A stretch of 64,000 bases of DNA from Blastococcus sp. (lineage in GTDB: Bacteria; Actinomycetota; Actinomycetes; Mycobacteriales; Geodermatophilaceae). This document shows positions 32,740-41,894 of this stretch, piece by piece. The translations under genes and the position numbers were made by a program. Location of the stretch: positions 1-64,000 of the forward strand of contig JAODNN010000106.1 of NCBI GenBank assembly GCA_025465355.1, in the 5' to 3' direction. A model generated the notes under the pieces. That model saw nothing but the letters and a program-made list of their open reading frames with translations, was not told the origin of the DNA and ran no database searches. Every line of letters begins with the position of its first letter. Position 1 is the first letter of the stretch.

Positions 32740-33576
32740 TCAGCTGGGGATGCGGTTCATCTCGTCCGGGTTGGGGCCGGTGCGCTCGCCGCGATCGAGC
32801 GCGGAGATCGCCGCCATGTCCGACTCGTCGAGCGCGAAGTCGAAGATCGCGAAGTTCTCCTCGATCCGGCTGCGGGTGACCGACTTCGGGAAGACGACGT
32901 CCCCGCGCTGGACGTGCCAGCGGAGCGTGACCTGCGCCGGGCTGCGGCCGAGCCTCTCCGCGATGCGGCCGATCACCGGGTCGCCGGCCACCTTCCCGCG
33001 CGCGATCGGTGACCACGCCTCGGTCACGATCTCGTGGTCGGCGTTGACCGCGCGCACCTCGTCCTGGGTCAGGAAGGGGCTGACCTCGATCTGGTTGACG
33101 GCCGGCGTCACCTCCGACGCGGCCAACAGGTTCCGGAGGTGGTGTGGCTGGAAGTTCGAGACGCCGATCGCCTTGACCCGGCCGCCGGCGTAGATCTCCT
33201 CCATCACCTTCCACCGGGCCACGTAGTCGCTCACGGCCGGAAGGGGCCAGTGGATGAGGAACAGGTCGAGGTAGTCGAAGCCGAGGTCGGCCAGGCTCTG
33301 GTCGAAGGAGCGCAGGATGTCGTCGCGCTCGAGCCGGTTGTTGTTCAGCTTGCTGGTCACGAAGACCTCACCGCGGTCGATGCCGAACTCGCGGACGGCC
33401 TGCCCCACCTCCTTCTCGTTGCCGTACATCTGCGCGGTGTCGATGTGCCGGTACCCGATCTCCAGGGCGGCCGTGGTGGCCGCCGCCGTCTCCGCGGGCT
33501 TGATCTGGAAGACGCCGAAGCCCAGCTGGGGGATCTGGACGCCGTTGTTGAGCGCAATGGTGGGCACGGATGCCAC
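32740..33576 (-). CDS. Aldo/keto reductase
   Basis: This 278-aa protein starts at GTG 33576, with an AGAGGA Shine-Dalgarno at 8 nt. The catalytic tetrad of the AKR superfamily is intact: Asp46, Tyr51 (DTAQMYGNE), Lys76 (VTSKL) and His109 (FLIHWP). The NADPH-binding C-terminal region has FPKSVTRSRIEENFAIFDF. This branch resembles 2,5-diketo-D-gluconate reductases (AKR5). The substrate is not predictable beyond small carbonyls. Single gene. Confidence 0.92.
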   Translation of the reverse strand: MASVPTIALNNGVQIPQLGFGVFQIKPAETAAATTAALEIGYRHIDTAQMYGNEKEVGQAVREFGIDRGEVFVTSKLNNNRLERDDILRSFDQSLADLGFDYLDLFLIHWPLPAVSDYVARWKVMEEIYAGGRVKAIGVSNFQPHHLRNLLAASEVTPAVNQIEVSPFLTQDEVRAVNADHEIVTEAWSPIARGKVAGDPVIGRIAERLGRSPAQVTLRWHVQRGDVVFPKSVTRSRIEENFAIFDFALDESDMAAISALDRGERTGPNPDEMNRIPS

Positions 33577-33692
33577 AGGGTGGTCCTCTCGAATCGATGG
33601 GCGCCGCGCATCAGGACCCGCGCGGCCTGCCGGCTGACCGGCCTACCCGGCCTCCGGTGGATCAACCCGCCCGCTTTCGCCCAGCGGAAGCC

Positions 33693-34589
33693 TCACGCGA
33701 CCGTGCGGGCGGCCCACAGGTCAGGGAAGACGACGCGGGCAGCGCTGCGCTCCAGCCAGGCCAGGCCCGCCGATCCCCCACTGCCGGGCTTGGCGCCCAT
33801 CGCCCGCCGGACCGCCGTCACGTGCCGTTGCCGCCACGTGGTGAACACCTCTGCGACGTCGGTGAGCGCCTCGCCGAGCATGAACAGGTCGTTTCCCGGG
33901 CGTGGATCGCGGTAGACCTCGACCCACAGCGCCGTGACCCCCGGATCGGCCTCGTGCGTGACGGACCGGTCCCGATCCAGGACCCCGGGCGGTACCGGCA
34001 GCCCGCGCCGGGACAGGTACGCCAGCACGTCGTCCTCCAGGGACGGGGCGGCGAGCGCGCGGAGCAGGTCGGCGTGCACGGCCGGAAGCCCCTGGTGCGG
34101 GCGGACCACGGACTCGGCCTTCAGCCCGAGCAGGAACTCCACGTGCCGGTACTCGTAGGACTGGAAGCCGGAGGCCTCGCCGAGCTGGTCGCGGAAGCCG
34201 TTGAACTCGGTGGGGGTGAGCCACAGCAATGATCCCCAGCTCGCGTCCAGCGACCGGAGGTGGTGCACCGAGCGTCGGATCGCCGACAGTGCGCCGTCCA
34301 GGTCGTCGGCGCGGAGCAGCCGCTGGGCCAGCTCCCACTCCCGCCGCAGCAGCGTGAACCAGAGCTCCATGACCTGGGTGACGACGAGGAACGACGGCTC
34401 CGCGGGGTGGTCGGTGACCGGACGGACCAGGGCCTGGAGCGCGCGGACGCCGACGTACTGCTCGTACGGCGTCGCCTCGGCGAACTCCACGATCGGCTCG
34501 GCCACGGCGTCCGCGTCACCCACCGGTTCGGGCCGCGCGGGCGGCGTACCGGCCGGAGCGGAGGACGCACGGAGCCGTCTGGTCGTCAC
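33693..34589 (-). CDS. kynA: Tryptophan 2,3-dioxygenase
   Basis: This 298-aa protein starts at GTG 34589. The TDO fold is clear: TPYEQYVGVRALQALV, PSFLVVTQVMELWFTLL, WLTPTEFNGFRDQLGEASGF, and the heme region WRQRHVTAVRRAMGAKPGSGGS. This enzyme oxidises L-Trp to N-formylkynurenine using heme and O2. It is not next to kynB or kynU, so the rest of the pathway would be elsewhere. It is flanked by an MFS transporter upstream on the same strand (40 bp gap). Confidence 0.92.
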   Translation of the reverse strand: MTTRRLRASSAPAGTPPARPEPVGDADAVAEPIVEFAEATPYEQYVGVRALQALVRPVTDHPAEPSFLVVTQVMELWFTLLRREWELAQRLLRADDLDGALSAIRRSVHHLRSLDASWGSLLWLTPTEFNGFRDQLGEASGFQSYEYRHVEFLLGLKAESVVRPHQGLPAVHADLLRALAAPSLEDDVLAYLSRRGLPVPPGVLDRDRSVTHEADPGVTALWVEVYRDPRPGNDLFMLGEALTDVAEVFTTWRQRHVTAVRRAMGAKPGSGGSAGLAWLERSAARVVFPDLWAARTVA

Positions 34590-34629
34590 CCGGCCATGAT
34601 CACCTATCGGGCGCTGCCCGGAAGAACCG

Positions 34630-35868
34630 TCACCCGGATCGGTCGGCACCGCGGAGCAGCGGGGATCCCGCCAGGGCGAGCAGCGCGGCGACCGCCGCCG
34701 CCAGCGCGGGGACCGCGAACGCGGTCTCGGCTCCCCAGTGGTCCACGGCGACCCCGGCCACTGCGGAGCCGACCGTGACCCCCAGGGTGAGGCCCGTCGT
34801 CACCCAGGCGAGCGCCTCGGTGAGCGCGGAGCGGGGGACCCGGGCCTCGACGAGCGACATCCCCGACACCAGCACCGGCGCGATCGCCAGCCCGGCGAGG
34901 AACGCGGCCGGAACGAGCACCACCACCGAGCCGACGCCGAGCAGCACCTGCGCGGCCACCCCGAAGAGGACGGCCGTGGCGACGAAGCGGCCGGCCAGGG
35001 TGCCGGGAAGCCGGGCGACGCCGTAGACCAGCCCGGCGACCAGGCTGCCGCCGGCGTACACGGCCAGCGCGCCGCCGGCCATCGCGGGCACCCCCTCGGC
35101 CGCGGCGAACGCCACGACGACGACGTCCATGGCGCCGAACACGGTGCCCATGGCGAGGTAGCTGACGATGACCACGAGGACCGTCGGCGGCAGGGCCGCC
35201 CAGCGGGAGACGGGCGTGTCCGGGTGCGCCGGGTCGCGCGCGGGCTCGGTATCGCGCTGCGCCGCCAGCCACAGGCCTCCGGTCAACCCCAGCGCGACGC
35301 CGGTGAGGAAGCCGACCGGAGGCGCCAGGAGGGTCGCCAGCAGCGTGACCAGCGGGGGGCCGACGACGAAGACCACCTCGTCGACCACCGATTCGAACGC
35401 GAAGGCGGTCTGCCGCTGGGTGGCGGCGTCCAGCGCGCCGGCCCACCGTGCCCGCACCAACGATCCGATGTTGGGAGCGCTCGCTCCGAGCAGTGCGGCG
35501 AGCACGAACCACGTCCACTCCGGGGCGCCGGCCAGGACGACCACCGCGAAACCCCCGCCGCCGACCGCGTAGCCGGCCATCGACCAGCGCAACACCGTGC
35601 CCTGACCCCGCCGGTCCATCGCCCGCGCCCACTGCGGGCTGGCCACGGAGAAGCTCAACGCCAGCGCTCCGGAGACCGCCCCCGCGACGGCGTAGCTCCC
35701 CGTCTCGTGGGCGACCATGAGCAGCGCGCCGAGGCCGAGCATGGGGGTGGGCAGCCGGGCGACCCACCCGGCCAGCGAGAACCCCAGCGATCCGGGGACG
35801 TCGAACAGACGCGCGTACGGGCTGAAGACGGTGCGGGCCGACACAGGTATCTCGCGCTTCCTGGCCAC
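34630..35868 (-). CDS. MFS transporter
   Basis: This 412-aa protein has 12 predicted transmembrane helices, starting at GTG 35868 without a clear Shine-Dalgarno. Early sequence FSLAGWVARLPTPMLGLGALL and the loop MDRRGQGTVLRWSMAG are typical of single-component exporters. The gene is divergent from moaA across 112 bp and precedes kynA on the same strand. A role in exporting a Trp catabolite is possible but unsupported. Confidence 0.85.
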   Translation of the reverse strand: MARKREIPVSARTVFSPYARLFDVPGSLGFSLAGWVARLPTPMLGLGALLMVAHETGSYAVAGAVSGALALSFSVASPQWARAMDRRGQGTVLRWSMAGYAVGGGGFAVVVLAGAPEWTWFVLAALLGASAPNIGSLVRARWAGALDAATQRQTAFAFESVVDEVVFVVGPPLVTLLATLLAPPVGFLTGVALGLTGGLWLAAQRDTEPARDPAHPDTPVSRWAALPPTVLVVIVSYLAMGTVFGAMDVVVVAFAAAEGVPAMAGGALAVYAGGSLVAGLVYGVARLPGTLAGRFVATAVLFGVAAQVLLGVGSVVVLVPAAFLAGLAIAPVLVSGMSLVEARVPRSALTEALAWVTTGLTLGVTVGSAVAGVAVDHWGAETAFAVPALAAAVAALLALAGSPLLRGADRSG

Positions 35869-35980
35869 AAGCGAGGGCGGGTCGGACGCCGCCGGACTCT
35901 CGGGTGACCAGGCGACCGTAGCAACGCCGTCCGACGGTCGGGCCGCGACGCGGACTTGTCACCGGCACTACATTCGGGAC

Positions 35981-37042
35981 GTGAGCAGCTCCTCTCTGCC
36001 CGACCCCTGGGTGCGCCCGGCCGCCGCCGTGCCCTCCGGCGTCGCCGGCACGGGCGGGCTGGTCGACCGGCACGGTCGGGTCGCCACCGACCTGCGGGTC
36101 TCCCTGACCGACCGCTGCAATCTGCGCTGCACGTACTGCATGCCGCCCGAGGGCCTGGACTGGCTGCCCAAGGTCGAGGTGCTCACCGACGAGGAGATCG
36201 TCCGGCTCGTCCGGATCGGGGTCGAGGAGCTCGGCATCCGCGAAGTCCGGTTCACCGGCGGCGAGCCGCTGCTGCGCCCGGGCCTGGTGGGCATCGTGGC
36301 CGCGACGACGGCGCTGCGCCCGCGACCCGAGGTCAGCCTCACCACGAACTCGATCGGGCTGGCGCGGGTGGCGCCCGCCCTCGCCGCCGCCGGGCTGGAC
36401 CGGATCAACTGCAGCCTCGACACCGTCGACCCGGTGCGCTTCAAGCAGCTCACCCACCGCGACCGGCTGGACGACGTCCTCGCGGGGCTGGCCGCCGCGC
36501 AGGCCGCCGGGCTCACCCCGGTCAAGGTGAACGCGGTGCTCATGCGCGGGATGAACGAGGACGACGCCGTCCCGCTGCTCGACTTCTGCCTCGAGCACGG
36601 CTACCAGCTGCGGTTCATCGAACAGATGCCCCTGGACGCCCACCACGCCTGGACCCGCGGCCAGATGGTGACGGCCGAGGACATCCTGGAGCGGCTCTCC
36701 GCCGCCCACACGCTCACGCCCGACACCGAGGACCGCGGCTCCGCGCCGGCCGAGCGCTGGCTGGTCGACGGCGGCCCGGCGACGGTCGGCGTCATCGCGT
36801 CGGTGACCCGCTCGTTCTGCGGCGCCTGCGACCGGACCCGCCTCACCGCCGACGGGCAGATCCGCAACTGCCTGTTCGCCCGCGAGGAGTCCGACCTGCG
36901 GACGGCGATGCGTGCGGGCGCTACGGACGCCGAGCTCGCCGACCGCTGGCGGATCGCGACGCTCGCCAAGCTTCCCGGCCACGGCATCGACGACCCGAGC
37001 TTCCTGCAGCCCAGCCGGCCGATGTCGGCGATCGGCGGTTGA
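35981..37042 (+). CDS. moaA: GTP 3',8-cyclase MoaA (molybdenum cofactor biosynthesis)
   Basis: This 353-aa protein starts at GTG 35981. The N-terminal radical SAM motif is CNLRCTYC in LTDRCNLRCTYCMPPEGLDW. The second 4Fe-4S cluster is held by Cys in SFCGACDRTRLTADGQIRNC. The C-terminal Gly-Gly tail essential for activity is present (SAIGG). MoaA converts GTP to 3',8-cH2GTP, the first step of molybdopterin synthesis. moaD follows after 2 bp. Confidence 0.96.
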   Translation: MSSSSLPDPWVRPAAAVPSGVAGTGGLVDRHGRVATDLRVSLTDRCNLRCTYCMPPEGLDWLPKVEVLTDEEIVRLVRIGVEELGIREVRFTGGEPLLRPGLVGIVAATTALRPRPEVSLTTNSIGLARVAPALAAAGLDRINCSLDTVDPVRFKQLTHRDRLDDVLAGLAAAQAAGLTPVKVNAVLMRGMNEDDAVPLLDFCLEHGYQLRFIEQMPLDAHHAWTRGQMVTAEDILERLSAAHTLTPDTEDRGSAPAERWLVDGGPATVGVIASVTRSFCGACDRTRLTADGQIRNCLFAREESDLRTAMRAGATDAELADRWRIATLAKLPGHGIDDPSFLQPSRPMSAIGG

Positions 37043-37044
37043 CC

Positions 37045-37293
37045 GTGGCTCCGTCGGTCACCGTGCGGTACTTCGCCGGGGCGCGGGCGGCGTCCGGGGT
37101 CGACACCGAGACCCGGACGGCGGCCAGCCTCGGCGAGCTCGTCGGTCAGCTCGTCGACGCCCATGGCGAGCGGCTGGAGCGGGTGCTGACCGCCTGCTCG
37201 TTCCTCGTGGACGGGACGCAGACCCGCGACCGCGCGATGTCGCTGGCACCGGGCGCGGTCGTGGACGTCCTGCCGCCCTTCGCCGGAGGCTGA
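37045..37293 (+). CDS. moaD: Molybdopterin synthase small subunit MoaD (ThiS/ubiquitin-like)
   Basis: The protein is 82 aa from GTG 37045, 2 bp after the moaA stop. A beta-grasp fold with VTVRYFAGARAASGVDTET and GAVVDVLPPFAGG; the C-terminal Gly-Gly carries the thiocarboxylate. It works with MoaE (38188-38613, opposite strand). Confidence 0.92.
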   Translation: MAPSVTVRYFAGARAASGVDTETRTAASLGELVGQLVDAHGERLERVLTACSFLVDGTQTRDRAMSLAPGAVVDVLPPFAGG

Positions 37294-37364
37294 CAACCCG
37301 CGGCGGATGATCGTCCGGGTGAATGCTGTCGGCTCGTGGCTGAGGTCTGCGGAAGGATGAAGGC

Positions 37365-37568
37365 ATGAGCATCTGGGAGAAGGCGAAGACCAAGGCGGAG
37401 GAGCTGCTCGGCCGCGCCGAACAGGTCTACGGGGAGTCGCACGGGGATGCCGCCGCCACGGTCGCCGGTGAGGCGCACGTGCTGGAGGCCGAAGCCGAGG
37501 AAGAGGCCGAGCGCAAGCACGATCAGCAGGTGCACCCGGACGAGGACGGGCTCGCCGGCAGCCGCTGA
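37365..37568 (+). CDS. Small highly charged protein of unknown function
   Basis: A 67-aa protein starts at ATG 37365 with a purine-rich GGAAGGATGAAGG stretch upstream. It is helical and extremely charged: SIWEKAKTKAEELLGRAEQVYG, then HVLEAEAEEEAERKHDQQVHPD. No Cys and no membrane segment are present. The first helix is reminiscent of CsbD-type stress proteins but too weakly to assign. It follows moaD by 71 bp on the same strand. Confidence 0.6.
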   Translation: MSIWEKAKTKAEELLGRAEQVYGESHGDAAATVAGEAHVLEAEAEEEAERKHDQQVHPDEDGLAGSR

Positions 37569-37820
37569 TCCCCTCCGTTCCGCGGCCGTCTGCCCTGAGC
37601 CCGGGTGGGAGCGATGCCCCGCCGTGACATGACCAGCGCGTAGGGCTCCGCCGCGCGGCGTGGTGCTCATCGGGTGGTGCGCATCACCCTCGGCACCCTC
37701 GGCGCGGTCAAGGCTGGGCAACGACCGTGCAGCGTCGCGCCGTCGCTGAGCCCCGTTCCCGGGGCTCGTCCCCAGGGCCCTCGGGGCCTGCCATACGACG
37801 AGCCGTGCGGAGAACCAGCC

Positions 37821-38153
37821 ATGACCCGAATCCAGGACAAGAGAGCCATCGAGATCGATGACGACGGGCGCCTGCTCGCCGAGGCGGACGTCGAGCCGAC
37901 CGACGAGTCCGGCCTCGTGCACATCGCGATGTCCGTGGCGGGCGGCCCCGTGCCCGGTGGCACCGGAGCCCGCCTCGTCGACGCCGTGCTGGACCTTCCC
38001 GAGGTCGACAAGGCCGACCGGTTGCTCGCCACGATGCCGCTCGGCGACACCGAGATGATCAGCCGCGTCCGGGAGCGCTCAGACGTGGTGGAGACCCGCG
38101 CCGCCGGTGCCACCAAGCTCGTCGAGGCACGGCTGCGGCCGGCTCACGACTGA
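37821..38153 (+). CDS. Hypothetical protein, about 110 aa, convergent with moaE
   Basis: A 110-aa acidic soluble protein starts at ATG 37821. I do not recognise the family. Features: TRIQDKRAIEIDDDGRLLAE, a Gly-rich SVAGGPVPGGTGARLVDAVLD turn, and a helical C-terminus with TLVEARL-like ends. The upstream 250 bp (37569-37820) is gene-free. Weak GGAGAA ribosome binding site. Codon use is like its neighbours, so it is probably real. Confidence 0.55.
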   Translation: MTRIQDKRAIEIDDDGRLLAEADVEPTDESGLVHIAMSVAGGPVPGGTGARLVDAVLDLPEVDKADRLLATMPLGDTEMISRVRERSDVVETRAAGATKLVEARLRPAHD

Positions 38154-38187
38154 CCGACCGGCCGTCGGCGGGACCCGGCCGACGGGC

Positions 38188-38613
38188 TCAGGGGCAGGCC
38201 ACCCACTCCTCCTCGCCGTCGGTGAAGACCTGCCGCTTCCAGATCGGCAGGCGCCTCTTCACCTCGTCGACGAGCTGGGCGCAGGCGGCGAACGCCTGAC
38301 CCCTGTGCGAAGCGCTGACCGCGCACGCAAGGGCGACGTCCCCGATCGCGAGCAGGCCGACCCGGTGGGAGACGGCCACCGCGTGCACCTCCGGGCGCGC
38401 GGCGAACTCCTCGGCCACCTCGACGATCACGTCGGCCGCCGTCGGGTGGCCCACGTACTCGAGCTCGGTCACCGACCGGCCGCCGTCGTGGTCGCGGACC
38501 ACGCCGGCGAACGAGACGACCGCGCCCGCAGCCTTGTCGGCCACGGCGTCCTCGTGCTCGGCCACCGAGAGCGGGGCATCGACGACGCGGGCGATCGACG
38601 GCGGAGTGGCCAC
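38188..38613 (-). CDS. moaE: Molybdopterin synthase catalytic subunit MoaE
   Basis: This 141-aa protein starts at GTG 38613. MoaE motifs are present: AGAVVSFAGVVRDHDGGRSVTEL, the RVGLLAIGD strand, VSASHRGQAF (catalytic His/Arg region) and the Lys-containing LPIWKRQVFTDG. It is last in the Mop-regulator/modABC/mocA/moaE operon (40 bp after mocA). It receives sulfur from MoaD thiocarboxylate to form molybdopterin. Confidence 0.95.
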   Translation of the reverse strand: MATPPSIARVVDAPLSVAEHEDAVADKAAGAVVSFAGVVRDHDGGRSVTELEYVGHPTAADVIVEVAEEFAARPEVHAVAVSHRVGLLAIGDVALACAVSASHRGQAFAACAQLVDEVKRRLPIWKRQVFTDGEEEWVACP

Positions 38614-38653
38614 GGCGCGACGGTACCCCCGGTCCGCCCCTGCGATCAGCGCG

Positions 38654-39238
38654 CTAGAGGCCGGTACCTGGGGGGACGTCGAGGTCCGTGGGGTCGGCCA
38701 GGCTGGTGCAGTCGAGCTCGATGACGTCGTGGCCGGCCAGGTAGCGGCGGGCGCCCTCGTCGCCGGCCGCCGTCTCCGCCACCCCGGCCCAGTGCTCCCG
38801 GCCGATCAGCACTGGATGCCCGCGGACCCCGTCGTACGTGGCGACCGCCAGGGCGTCCGGAGCGGCATGCTCGGCCATGCGGCTGAGGGCGGCCGGTGTC
38901 ATCCCTGGCATGTCGACGAGCAGGATCAGGGCGGCGTCCACCCGTCCCGGCCAGCCGCGGAGGCCGTCGAGGCCGGTGCGGAGCGAGGAGGCCATGCCGG
39001 TCTCCCAGTCCTGGTTGGCGAGCACGGTCGCGCCGTCGAGGTCCGCCCGCCGCCACACGTCGACCGCCTGCGCCCCGAGGACGACCAGCACCGGGTCACA
39101 CACCGCCCGCGCCGTCCGCACCGCGCGCTCGACCAGCAGGCTGCCGTCGTACTCCACCAGGGCCTTGGGCATGCCGTAGCGGCGGCCGCCACCGGCGGCG
39201 AGGACGACGGCGGCGACGACCGGGGCATCTGCACTCAC
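38654..39238 (-). CDS. mocA: MocA-like molybdenum cofactor nucleotidyltransferase
   Basis: This 194-aa protein starts at GTG 39238, 12 bp after modC. It has the GT-A-like NTP-transferase fold: VVLAAGGGRRYGMPKALVEYDG (LAAGGGRR pyrophosphate loop), ALILLVDMPGMTP (metal Asp) and GHPVLIGREHWAG. This set, especially GHPVLI, is of the MocA/MobA-like cytidylyl- or guanylyltransferase family. MocA-type enzymes make the MCD cofactor used by CoxL/xanthine dehydrogenase-family enzymes, consistent with coxSLM in this window. Confidence 0.88.
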   Translation of the reverse strand: MSADAPVVAAVVLAAGGGRRYGMPKALVEYDGSLLVERAVRTARAVCDPVLVVLGAQAVDVWRRADLDGATVLANQDWETGMASSLRTGLDGLRGWPGRVDAALILLVDMPGMTPAALSRMAEHAAPDALAVATYDGVRGHPVLIGREHWAGVAETAAGDEGARRYLAGHDVIELDCTSLADPTDLDVPPGTGL

Positions 39239-39250
39239 CCGCCCACTCTG

Positions 39251-40303
39251 TCAGCGGGCATAGACGGCCACCTCGGATGCCTTCACGGTGGCCCACACCT
39301 CCGACCCGGGCACGAGGCCGAGCTCCGCGAAGGCAGCGGCGGTGACGTCGGCGACCAGCGGCACCTCACCGGCCAGCTCGCAGCGCACCGTCGCGCCGTG
39401 CGGCGTGGCCCCGACCAGCCGCGCCGGCCACACGTTGCGGGGGCTGCCGTCCGGCCGGGAGAGGTAGAGCGCCACCGACTCGGGCCGGACGGCGGCGAAC
39501 ACCGGCCCCGACGCCTCCTCGGCGACCGCCACCTCGCCACCGGCGTCCAGGCGCACGCTCCGGCCGCTCCCCGTGCCCGGCAGCAGGGACAGGCCCACGA
39601 GGCGGGCGACGTAGTCGGTGCGCGGCGCCCGGCCGATCTCGGTCGGCGTCCCCGCCTGGACCACGTGTCCGTCCTCGACGACGACGACACGGTCGGCCAG
39701 CGCCAGGGCGTCCACCGGGTCGTGGGTGACCAGGACGGTGCTGCCGGGGAACTCGGCGAGGTGCCGGCGCAGCTCGGCCCGCACGGTGAGACGGGTGCGG
39801 GCATCCAGCGCCGACAGCGGTTCGTCGAGGAGAAGCAGGCGGGGGTTCCCGATCAGCGCGCGGGCCAGCGCCGCCCGCTGGGCCTGTCCACCCGAGAGCT
39901 CAGCGGACCGGTGGTCGCCGAGGCCCTCGAGGCCGACCCGGGCCAGCCAGTCCCCTGCGGCTCTCCTCGCCTCGGCGCGAGGGGCGCCGCGGGTGCGCAG
40001 CCCGAACGCCACGTTCTCGGCGACCGACAGGTGCGGGAAGAGCAGGGCATCCTGGAAGACCATGCCCAGGGCACGCCGGTGTGGCGGAAGGTGGACGCCG
40101 GCGGCGACGTCGTCCCAGACCTGGTCGCCGACCTCCACCCGGCCGCCGTCGGGCTGCAGCAGCCCGGCGACCACTCGCAGCAGGCTGGACTTCCCGGCCC
40201 CGTTGGGGCCGAGGACGGCGAGCACCTCCCGGTCGGCGACCTCCAGGTCGACGTCGACCTCGAGCGTCCCGCGGCGGACCTGGACCGTGGCGGCGAGACT
40301 CAT
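39251..40303 (-). CDS. modC: Molybdate ABC transporter ATP-binding protein ModC
   Basis: The protein is 350 aa from ATG 40303, overlapping the modB stop by 4 bp. ABC motifs: Walker A GPNGAGKSSLL, Q-loop VFQDALLFPHLS, signature LSGGQAQRAALARAL, Walker B LLLLDEPLSALD and H-loop LVTHDP. The C-terminal about 110 residues form a TOBE/Mop domain (FAAVRPESVALYLSR; VWATVKASEVAVY) that binds molybdate in ModC. Cytoplasmic subunit of the ModABC importer. Confidence 0.93.
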   Translation of the reverse strand: MSLAATVQVRRGTLEVDVDLEVADREVLAVLGPNGAGKSSLLRVVAGLLQPDGGRVEVGDQVWDDVAAGVHLPPHRRALGMVFQDALLFPHLSVAENVAFGLRTRGAPRAEARRAAGDWLARVGLEGLGDHRSAELSGGQAQRAALARALIGNPRLLLLDEPLSALDARTRLTVRAELRRHLAEFPGSTVLVTHDPVDALALADRVVVVEDGHVVQAGTPTEIGRAPRTDYVARLVGLSLLPGTGSGRSVRLDAGGEVAVAEEASGPVFAAVRPESVALYLSRPDGSPRNVWPARLVGATPHGATVRCELAGEVPLVADVTAAAFAELGLVPGSEVWATVKASEVAVYAR

Positions 40304-41097
40304 GCCGCGGCCCGGCCGAGCCAACGGTCGCGGAGCAGCAGCAGGGTGGCCAGCGAGACGACCAGCAACACCAGCGAGAGCACGATGGCGGCCTCGGGAT
40401 CGCGCTGGAGGGCCAGGTAGACGGCGAGCGGCATCGTCTGCGTCGTCCCGGGGAAGTTGCCGGCGAAGGTGATCGTCGCGCCGAACTCGCCCAGCGCCCG
40501 GGCCCAGCAGAGCACCGCGCCGGCCGCCACGCCGGGCGAGACCAGCGGGAGGGTCACCCGCCGGAAGGTCGTCCAGCGGTCGGCACCCAAGGTGGCCGCG
40601 ACGTCCTCGAACCGGGCGTCCGCGGCGCGCAGCGCGCCCTCGACGCTGATGACCAGGAACGGCATGGCCACGAACGTCTCGGCGAGCACGACGGCGGCGG
40701 TGGTGAACGGGATCGTGATGCCGGTGGTCTCGAACAGCCAGTGCCCGATCAGGCCGCGGCGGCCGAGGACGAGGAACAGCGCGACCCCGCCGACCACCGG
40801 TGGCAGGACCAGCGGCACGGTGACCAGCGCGCGTAGCACCGAGCGGCCGCGTCCGGCGGACCGGGCCAGCACCCATGCGAGCGGGACGCCGAGGACCAGG
40901 GAGATCAGCGTGGCCGAGGTCGCGCAGATCAGCGACAGGCGCAGCGCCTCGCCCACGCCCGGGGCGGCGAGCTGTGGCCCCAACTCGCTCCAGGGAGTCC
41001 TGACCAGGAGGCCGACCAGCGGAAGGACGAGGAAGGCGACGCCGAGGGAAGCGGGGATCAGCAGGGGTACCGGGACGCCGCTTCTTCCGCGCCTCAC
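40300..41097 (-). CDS. modB: Molybdate ABC transporter permease ModB
   Basis: This 265-aa protein starts at GTG 41097, overlapping the modA stop by 4 bp (GTGA). It has about six transmembrane helices and the EAA loop FEDVAATLGADRWTTFRRVTLPL near the C-terminus. The periplasmic loop SELGPQLAAPGVGEALRLSL and the length match ModB. Partner of ModA/ModC. Confidence 0.93.
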   Translation of the reverse strand: MRRGRSGVPVPLLIPASLGVAFLVLPLVGLLVRTPWSELGPQLAAPGVGEALRLSLICATSATLISLVLGVPLAWVLARSAGRGRSVLRALVTVPLVLPPVVGGVALFLVLGRRGLIGHWLFETTGITIPFTTAAVVLAETFVAMPFLVISVEGALRAADARFEDVAATLGADRWTTFRRVTLPLVSPGVAAGAVLCWARALGEFGATITFAGNFPGTTQTMPLAVYLALQRDPEAAIVLSLVLLVVSLATLLLLRDRWLGRAAA

Positions 41098-41894
41098 GAA
41101 CCGGGGGCGCGGAAGCCGGCCGCCTCGAGGGCCCGCTGCCCGGCGTCGGAGCGCACCAGGTCGACGAACGCCTGCGCCGCCCGCGGGTTCGGCGCTGCCG
41201 TGAGCCTGCAGATCGGGTACCTGGTGACGGCCTGCCCGGCCTCCGGGAAGGGGATGCCCGTGACGCCGGCCCCTGCCGCCCGCACGTCGGTGGCGTAGAC
41301 CAGAGCCGCGTCCACTTCACCGAGCTCGACCTTCGTCAGCGCCGCCTTGACGTCCTCCTCCTCGGTATCGGGCTTCGCCTGGATGCCGGCGGCGGCGAAC
41401 ACCTTCTTCGCGGCGGCGCCGCACGGAACGTCGGGCGCGCAGACCGCCAGGGTCAGTTCGGGCTTCGCGAAGTCCGCCAGCCCCGTCACGTGCCCCGGGT
41501 TGTCCTTCGGCACGGCGATCTCCAGCACGTTCCCGGCGAAGATGCCGGGAGCACCGGCCTGCAGACCCGCGTCGGTGACGACCTTCATCTGGGTCTCGTT
41601 CGCCGACGCGAAGACGTCTGCCGGCGCACCCTGGGTGAGCTGGGTCGCCAGCGCGGGACTGCCCGCGAAGTTGAACGTGATCTTCAGACCCGGATTGTCG
41701 GCCTTCAGGGTGTCGCCGAGCGTGCCGAAGACCTCGGTCAGCGAGGAGGCGGCGAACACGGTGAGCGTTCCGGACAGCTTCCCGCCCGAGGAACCGGATG
41801 ACCCGCCGGCGCCGGTCGCACTGTTCCCTCCGCCGCAGGCGGCCAGGAAGAGCAGCACGGTGAGCCCGAGGACCATCAGCCGGGGCCGCTTCAC
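41094..41894 (-). CDS. modA: Molybdate-binding lipoprotein ModA
   Basis: This 266-aa protein starts at GTG 41894, overlapping the regulator stop. An N-terminal lipoprotein signal ends LLFLAACGGG with the lipid-modified Cys. The mature part has the ModA fold: TVFAASSLTEVFGTLGDTL, NFAGSPALATQLTQGAPADVFASAN, and VDAALVYATDVRA. Binds molybdate outside the membrane. Confidence 0.94.
   Translation of the reverse strand: MKRPRLMVLGLTVLLFLAACGGGNSATGAGGSSGSSGGKLSGTLTVFAASSLTEVFGTLGDTLKADNPGLKITFNFAGSPALATQLTQGAPADVFASANETQMKVVTDAGLQAGAPGIFAGNVLEIAVPKDNPGHVTGLADFAKPELTLAVCAPDVPCGAAAKKVFAAAGIQAKPDTEEEDVKAALTKVELGEVDAALVYATDVRAAGAGVTGIPFPEAGQAVTRYPICRLTAAPNPRAAQAFVDLVRSDAGQRALEAAGFRAPGS

Noticed and set aside
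35869-35980. Molybdenum-cofactor riboswitch upstream of moaA
   Set aside because: No recognisable conserved helices; only a 112-bp divergent region shared with an MFS gene.
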